NCBI RefSeq assembly: GCF_003096655.1
Contig: NZ_QEKQ01000002.1
Location: forward strand, 124,001-188,000
Direction: 5' to 3'
DNA length: 64,000 bases
Source of the DNA: Tamilnaduibacter salinus
GTDB taxonomy: Bacteria; Pseudomonadota; Gammaproteobacteria; Pseudomonadales; Oleiphilaceae
How positions within the stretch are numbered: the first letter of the stretch is position 1; every line of letters starts with the position of its first letter. The notes beneath the pieces are model-generated. The model was not told where the DNA came from. It searched no databases and was given only the letters and a program-made list of their open reading frames with translations. This document shows, in pieces, positions 59,843 to 64,000 of this stretch. Both the position numbers and the translations under genes were made by a program.

Positions 59843-61300
59843 ATGAAGGTAGTGATCATCGGTGCAGGGATCATGGGGACCACCTACGCCACGCTGGTGA
59901 AGGAGCTGGCCCCGGAACTGGAGGTGACCGTTCTGGAGCGTTTAGAGCGGGCCGGAGCGGGCAACTCCTGGGTCTTCAACAATGCGGGGACCGGGCACGA
60001 AGCCAACTGCGAGCTGAACTATACCCCAGTGGATGAGGAAGTCATCTCCGTCGAGAAAGCGCTAAAGATCCATGCCCAGTTCAATGTGGCGAAGCAGTTC
60101 TGGGCCTACCTGGTGGAGCAGGGCGCGATCAAGGACCCGACCACATTCATCAACCAGACCAAGCACTGCACCATCGTCTCCGAGTCGGCCATTGAGGTGC
60201 TGAGACTGCGCTACCGCGAGATGTCGGCCCACCACTTCTTCGAGCAGATGCGGTTTTCGGAGGATTTCGATGAAATCCAGGGCTGGATTCCGTACCTGAT
60301 GGAAGGCCGGTCCCGCCAGGAAAAGATGGCGGCCACCGTAATCGAAACCGGCACCGATGTGAACTTTGGCCGGCTTACGGAGCACCTTTCGGCGTATGCC
60401 GAGAGTCTCGGCGTGCAGTTTGAGTACGGCACCCACGTCAAACGGGTCCACCGCAGCCCGGCCGGAAGCTGGCTGATTGAGGCGGTGCACAACGGCGTCG
60501 CGAAGCAGCACAAGGCCGACACGCTGTTTGTTGGGGCCGGTGGCGGCGCCTTCCCGATCCTCAAGAAAAGCCACCTGCCGTTCAGCCGCCGGTTTACCGG
60601 GTTCCCGGTGGGTGGTCGCTTCCTGCAGGCCCCGATCACTGCCGAACAGGCCGAGCACTACCGGGCCAAGACCTATGGTAAGGCGAAAGTCGGAGCGCCG
60701 CCCATGTCCGTCCCGCATCTGGATCTGAGGGTGGCCGACGGTCAGCACTACCTGCTGTTCGGCCCGTTCGCCTCGTTCAAACCGCTGCTGGAGAAAGGCC
60801 GCACCTTCTTTGACTACCTCCGCGCCATGCGCCTGCATGACATTCCCGGCCTGCTGAACGTCGCCCGGGAGCACTTTCCGCTGGTCCAGTATCTCGTCTC
60901 TGAAACCTTCAAGGGCGAGAAAAGCATGTTCGAGGAGCTGGAGACCTTCGCACCCGGAATGAGCAAAAAGTTCGACTGGAAAGCCGTGGAAGCCGGCCAG
61001 CGTGTGCAGATCATCAAGGACGGCGATCTGCAGATGGGCACCGAGATCCTCGTCTCCAGCGATAAAACCTATGGCACTCTGCTCGGCGCGTCCCCCGGCG
61101 CTTCCGTGTCACCAGAGGTCATGCTGCGCGCACTGGAGCAGATGCTGCCCTCAGTGTTCACGAAAGAGAACGCCCGGGAGAAACTGAAAACAATGTTCCC
61201 CGAGGACAATCTGGAGACGCTGAGCACCAACGCCGATCGCTATCGGGAGATCCGGGATTCGGTGAACAAAACGCTGGGGATTACGCAGAGCGGGGCGTAA
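59843..61300 (+). CDS. mqo: Malate:quinone oxidoreductase
   Basis: A 485-residue FAD-dependent peripheral membrane enzyme that oxidises malate to oxaloacetate and passes electrons to quinone. FAD motif VVIIGAGIMGTTYATLVKEL at the N-terminus; WVFNNAGTGHEANCELNYTP, a family signature near residues 45-65; VGAGGGAFPILKKSHLP, FTGFPVGGRFL; VPHLDLR; LFGPFASFKP and the C-terminal GASPGASVSPEVMLRALEQM. Length and motifs are normal. It is a single-gene unit with its own terminator. It can replace NAD-dependent malate dehydrogenase in the TCA cycle. Confidence 0.96.
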   Translation: MKVVIIGAGIMGTTYATLVKELAPELEVTVLERLERAGAGNSWVFNNAGTGHEANCELNYTPVDEEVISVEKALKIHAQFNVAKQFWAYLVEQGAIKDPTTFINQTKHCTIVSESAIEVLRLRYREMSAHHFFEQMRFSEDFDEIQGWIPYLMEGRSRQEKMAATVIETGTDVNFGRLTEHLSAYAESLGVQFEYGTHVKRVHRSPAGSWLIEAVHNGVAKQHKADTLFVGAGGGAFPILKKSHLPFSRRFTGFPVGGRFLQAPITAEQAEHYRAKTYGKAKVGAPPMSVPHLDLRVADGQHYLLFGPFASFKPLLEKGRTFFDYLRAMRLHDIPGLLNVAREHFPLVQYLVSETFKGEKSMFEELETFAPGMSKKFDWKAVEAGQRVQIIKDGDLQMGTEILVSSDKTYGTLLGASPGASVSPEVMLRALEQMLPSVFTKENAREKLKTMFPEDNLETLSTNADRYREIRDSVNKTLGITQSGA

Positions 61301-61315
61301 ACGACAGCGCGGAGG

Positions 61316-61338
61316 CAGGGCGCGGGGCGTCCTGTTTT
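61316..61338 (+). terminator. Terminator after mqo
   Basis: CAGGGCG and CGTCCTG pair over 7 bp (one G-T pair) around a CGGGG loop and are followed by TTTT, 15 nt after the mqo stop codon. Confidence 0.7.
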
Positions 61339-62291
61339 CCAACGGCTTGACATTGCGGGTGTCGCCAGGGGTCCAAAACCTGGTACACCGAAATCGGCGA
61401 GCCTTACAGGCCACCATTAACCTGCCAACAAAGGAACCCACCGCCTCCTGCACTCTGTATTGGGGCTGTCATAAAGCGATCAGCGCATGCGCCGAGACCG
61501 TGCCAAGCTTTAATGCACTGAATGGGTGAGCGCTCAGATACGACTCTGGCACCTGATCGGTCACTCCAGAATGCGCTCCTGAGTTGGCCGGCCTCGGGGC
61601 AAGGTACCGATGATCGTTACCTGAGGAAGAGCCCAATGAAACCCACAATCAGTCTTCGTCGAAGACAAACGCCAGCCCATTCATGTTAAGGAATTGATCA
61701 GCACCTCCTTAATGCCCCAATGCCGAATTGAACCCGCCGCTCTCCACCGATACTGACTCGTGCAATCCAAGTCTGACTAAAACCTTCATTTTCCTGTCAC
61801 CGTTTCTTCACAACTTTCTGCATTGCCTTCAAATCGATGCCGGTAAAGGCATTCAACGAAACTGCATGGGCGCAAACGTCAGCGGTTTTTACAGCGTCAT
61901 AGTGCCGTTTCGGGCTGCCGCCTCATGCGCCCACAGAATGCTTTCAAACAGTCGTCAATTCATTGAATTTGCAATGAAGAATGCGTGACAGAAAGCCTGG
62001 TTTATTTACGTCGCAAAACAGGGTGAAGACACTCCCTTGAACTTTCTGTGTCAGATGAATTTTTTGTGCCGATTCGATGACACGTAGTGCATGCAAGTGT
62101 CGGTTATAAATACAAAAAACCACTTCCTGTCCAAGCGTCAAAGTTCTCTGAAGCCCGCTATTTGGGCCGTTGCCGCCTGTTGGTCCCGCCTTTGCTAAGC
62201 CGCACGTCGTCATGGCCTGGGGTGACGCCTTCTATCGCCCCTCGGCATGGGACACCAAAAAATGGTTTGCCCCAATCAAGGAGTTCGGCAT
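61339..62291. other. Long intergenic stretch without a clear gene
   Basis: About 950 bp with no recognisable coding sequence; the short open frames show no family features and no good ribosome sites. It is richer in A/T than its neighbours from about 61700 on. It holds the second copy of the 26-bp repeat, CTGTCATAAAG at 61467-61477 (like half a Pho box), and presumably the promoter of the exported repeat protein. AAGGAG lies just before that ATG. Confidence 0.6.
61689..61714 (+). repeat. 26-bp repeat, copy B
   Basis: Same-orientation copy of the sequence at 58074-58099 (24 of 26 identical). Here the ends also form an inverted repeat, TTAAGGA (61686-61692) with TCCTTAA (61706-61712), which suggests a small mobile or IS-end remnant. 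Confidence 0.6.
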
Positions 62292-64000
62292 ATGCAAGGT
62301 TCGAAGTATCGGGCGTTGGCAACCTTTGGGTTGCTGGCAGCTTCTCCGGCCTGGGCGACGACGCTCTGGCAGGAAGACTTCTCCGACCCCACGCTAGCGG
62401 GAAAAGGCGCGACGGGTCCTGGTGCGGTGATGGATATGACCGGCGTCAGTAACTGGTCGATTGATGTCAGCGAAGCCAGTCTGAGTGCAGACAGTGACTG
62501 GTTCCGGGTTGAAGGGAGTGGCCTGGAGGGACGCGACCTTGACGGCCCTGCTGTATGGCTCAGCGCACCCATCGATATTAACGGACACGGAGCGACCAAC
62601 CTGCGGGTCTCGCTCACCGAGGACGGTGACCACGAGACAACCGATATCATTGACCTCGCCTACGCCATCGACGGCGGCGCCTTCGTGACCGTCACCAACT
62701 GGGACAACCGCGGTGACGCAGACCACACGCTGGTTGGCGACCAGCCGGACGACGGTGACTGGCTATCGGCCGAGGTGGAGCAAACGCTGCCCAAAGGCAG
62801 CTCAGTGCAGGTTCGGATCACCTTCGATAACAACGCCGGGTCCGAACGCTTGCGCCTGGAAGAGGTTCGCGTTTCCAGCGGTAGTGAGAGTCCTTCCACA
62901 GCAGCACCCGATGTGGTCATCAATGAAGCGCTGCTCAGCCACACCGGCGCCGACAACACCGAATTCTTCGAACTGTTTGGCGCGCCCGGTACACCGTTGT
63001 CAGGTTTGAGCCTGATTGCTGTTGAAGGCGAGGGTAGCGGTGCTGACACAATTGATGAGCGCATCGATTTTGCGCCAACGGACCGCATCGGTGCCAATGG
63101 CTACTTTCTTGCCGGTAACGCCACCGGCCTCAACGACAATTATGGCGTCAGCCCCAACCTCGACCTCGACCCCAACTTTGAGAATGGCGGCGTTACCCTG
63201 GCATTGGTTGAAACCGCCAGTCTGGTGGGCGGCGTCGGCAATGGGTTGAGCGGCTCGGAATCGGTTGTCGATGCCGTGGCCGTCAAAGAAGACAACAGCG
63301 AAACCTTCTATTTCGACGCCCCGGTGGTTGGCCCGGACGGTCCTTACTTTCCGGCCGGCGTTCGTCGCGTGCAGGACGGTGCGGACAATGACGTGGCCGG
63401 CGACTGGCTGTTCGCTGACTTTGGCCTGGGCAATGACAACACGCCGAAGCCGGGCTTCGACCTGGTGATCAATGAAATCCTTGCCAGCCATTCAGGCGCC
63501 GACAATACGGAGTTCGTGGAGCTGTACGGTACTCCGGCTGCCGGTTTAGCCGGTATCAGCCTCATCGTCGTGGAAGGTGACGGCGCGTCCGCCGGTGCCA
63601 TCGAGCGCCGGATCGACTTCGATGGCACCCAAAGACTTGGCGCTGGCGGCCATTTTCTCGTTGGTAACTCGGACGGATTGAGCGCCCAGTACGCCATAAC
63701 GCCGGACCTGGCCATCAACAGCAATTTCTTCGAGAACAGCAGCCTGACCGTTGCGCTGGTAAAGACCAGCTCGCTGGCCGGCGATAGCGTTACTGGCGAT
63801 GAATTGGTGATTGATGCCCTGGCGCTGAACGACGGTGATAGCGGTGACAGCTTCTTTTTTGACGCGCCGGTCATCGGACCGGACGGTCCCTACTTCCCGG
63901 CCGGTGCCAGCCGCAATGTTGACGGTCTGGACAGCGACAGCGTTTCCGACTTTTCCATTGCGAGTTTCAGCCTCGACGGCAGTCATTCCCCAATGTCCTC
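62292..64000 (+). CDS. Exported protein with tandem lamin-tail-like repeats, 5' part
   Basis: The frame stays open to the window edge, giving at least 569 residues. MQGSKYRALATFGLLAASPAWA-TT is a signal peptide. Residues about 23-205 form a first region (LWQEDFSDPTLAGKG; VWLSAPIDINGHG; DLAYAIDGGAFVTVTNWDNRGD) that looks like a beta-sandwich. Then come two repeats of 183 residues, each starting D-x-VINE-x-L-x-SH-x-GADNTEF-x-EL and holding IDF, FFLVGN-like and DAPV-GPDGPYFPAG blocks; VINE...NTEFVEL fits lamin-tail (LTD) domains. Such modules are found in extracellular nucleases and phosphatases (ExeM-like). The catalytic part, if any, is outside. A candidate type II secretion substrate. AAGGAG precedes the ATG. 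Confidence 0.8.
   Translation, partial: MQGSKYRALATFGLLAASPAWATTLWQEDFSDPTLAGKGATGPGAVMDMTGVSNWSIDVSEASLSADSDWFRVEGSGLEGRDLDGPAVWLSAPIDINGHGATNLRVSLTEDGDHETTDIIDLAYAIDGGAFVTVTNWDNRGDADHTLVGDQPDDGDWLSAEVEQTLPKGSSVQVRITFDNNAGSERLRLEEVRVSSGSESPSTAAPDVVINEALLSHTGADNTEFFELFGAPGTPLSGLSLIAVEGEGSGADTIDERIDFAPTDRIGANGYFLAGNATGLNDNYGVSPNLDLDPNFENGGVTLALVETASLVGGVGNGLSGSESVVDAVAVKEDNSETFYFDAPVVGPDGPYFPAGVRRVQDGADNDVAGDWLFADFGLGNDNTPKPGFDLVINEILASHSGADNTEFVELYGTPAAGLAGISLIVVEGDGASAGAIERRIDFDGTQRLGAGGHFLVGNSDGLSAQYAITPDLAINSNFFENSSLTVALVKTSSLAGDSVTGDELVIDALALNDGDSGDSFFFDAPVIGPDGPYFPAGASRNVDGLDSDSVSDFSIASFSLDGSHSPMS
62910..64000 (+). repeat. Tandem 549-bp coding repeats (LTD modules)
   Basis: Unit 1 begins at GATGTGGTCATCAATGAA (62910) and unit 2 at GACCTGGTGATCAATGAA (63459), a period of 549 bp or 183 codons. 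DNA identity is also visible late in each unit (CCGGACGGTCCTTACTTTCC against CCGGACGGTCCCTACTTCCC). Further units may lie past the window edge. Confidence 0.75.

Noticed and set aside
61728-61988. 86-codon plus-strand open frame between mqo and the exported protein
   Set aside because: No ribosome site or family likeness; codon use does not resemble its neighbours.
62048-62083. GTGTCA/TGACAC inverted repeat
   Set aside because: Six-base arms 24 nt apart in A/T-rich DNA are not strong enough to support an operator or hairpin call.

Overview
The window is a 64 kb piece of chromosome from a GC-rich, aerobic gammaproteobacterium, most likely marine or halophilic and near Marinobacter or the Oceanospirillales. 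This rests on gene content: Mqo, CcoG, a complete leucine (liu) pathway, ETF/ETF-QO, a TRAP transporter, a type II secretion locus and a Hmu haem system. It is inference, not a phylogenetic result. No rRNA, tRNA, CRISPR array, phage or intact insertion sequence was seen.

Layout. 1-3.1 kb: end of an NAD(P)-binding protein, a gutted 5'-nucleotidase pseudogene, a family 3 solute-binding protein, and a sodium:solute symporter behind a TPP riboswitch (probable thiamine or precursor uptake). 3.3-7.1 kb: ETF-QO facing etfBA across a large palindrome of PsrA type. 7.1-7.7 kb: an island of palindromic repeats, then an NtrC site and a sigma54 promoter driving an ammonium transporter. 9.0-13.9 kb: TRAP transporter (dctPQM) plus a CoA-transferase, with three matching operator-like inverted repeats and a possible sigma54 promoter upstream. 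13.9-24.3 kb: liuRABCDE, acetoacetyl-CoA synthetase and a sigma54 activator in one collinear run; these degrade leucine to acetyl-CoA and acetoacetate and activate the latter. 24.4-33.1 kb: type II secretion genes gspC (divergent) and gspEFGHIJKLM, without gspD. 33.1-35.1 kb: a GNAT protein and glutathione reductase.

35.2-40.3 kb holds a three-gene unit of TonB-dependent receptor, periplasmic binding protein and hybrid histidine kinase, with no ABC permease or ATPase; it looks like a signalling or uptake system whose ligand is unknown. 40.5-42.1 kb: a J-domain-like tail-anchored protein and a CDF metal exporter with a MerR-type promoter (19-bp spacer). 42.1-49.2 kb: the haem operon hmuRYSTUV, with a tandem two-domain HmuY. 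49.3-56.5 kb: MFS permease, patatin, Baeyer-Villiger type monooxygenase, TetR, acyl-reductase-like SDR and aldehyde dehydrogenase, which read as a lipid or ketone oxidation module. 56.7-61.3 kb: a MocR regulator, an orphan ccoG and mqo. After about 1 kb without a clear gene, the window ends inside a large exported protein with tandem lamin-tail-like repeats, a plausible type II secretion substrate.

The best candidates for something undescribed are the receptor/binding-protein/kinase unit, the sigma54-controlled TRAP/CoA-transferase operon with its triple operator, the duplicated HmuY, and the repeat protein at the right edge.
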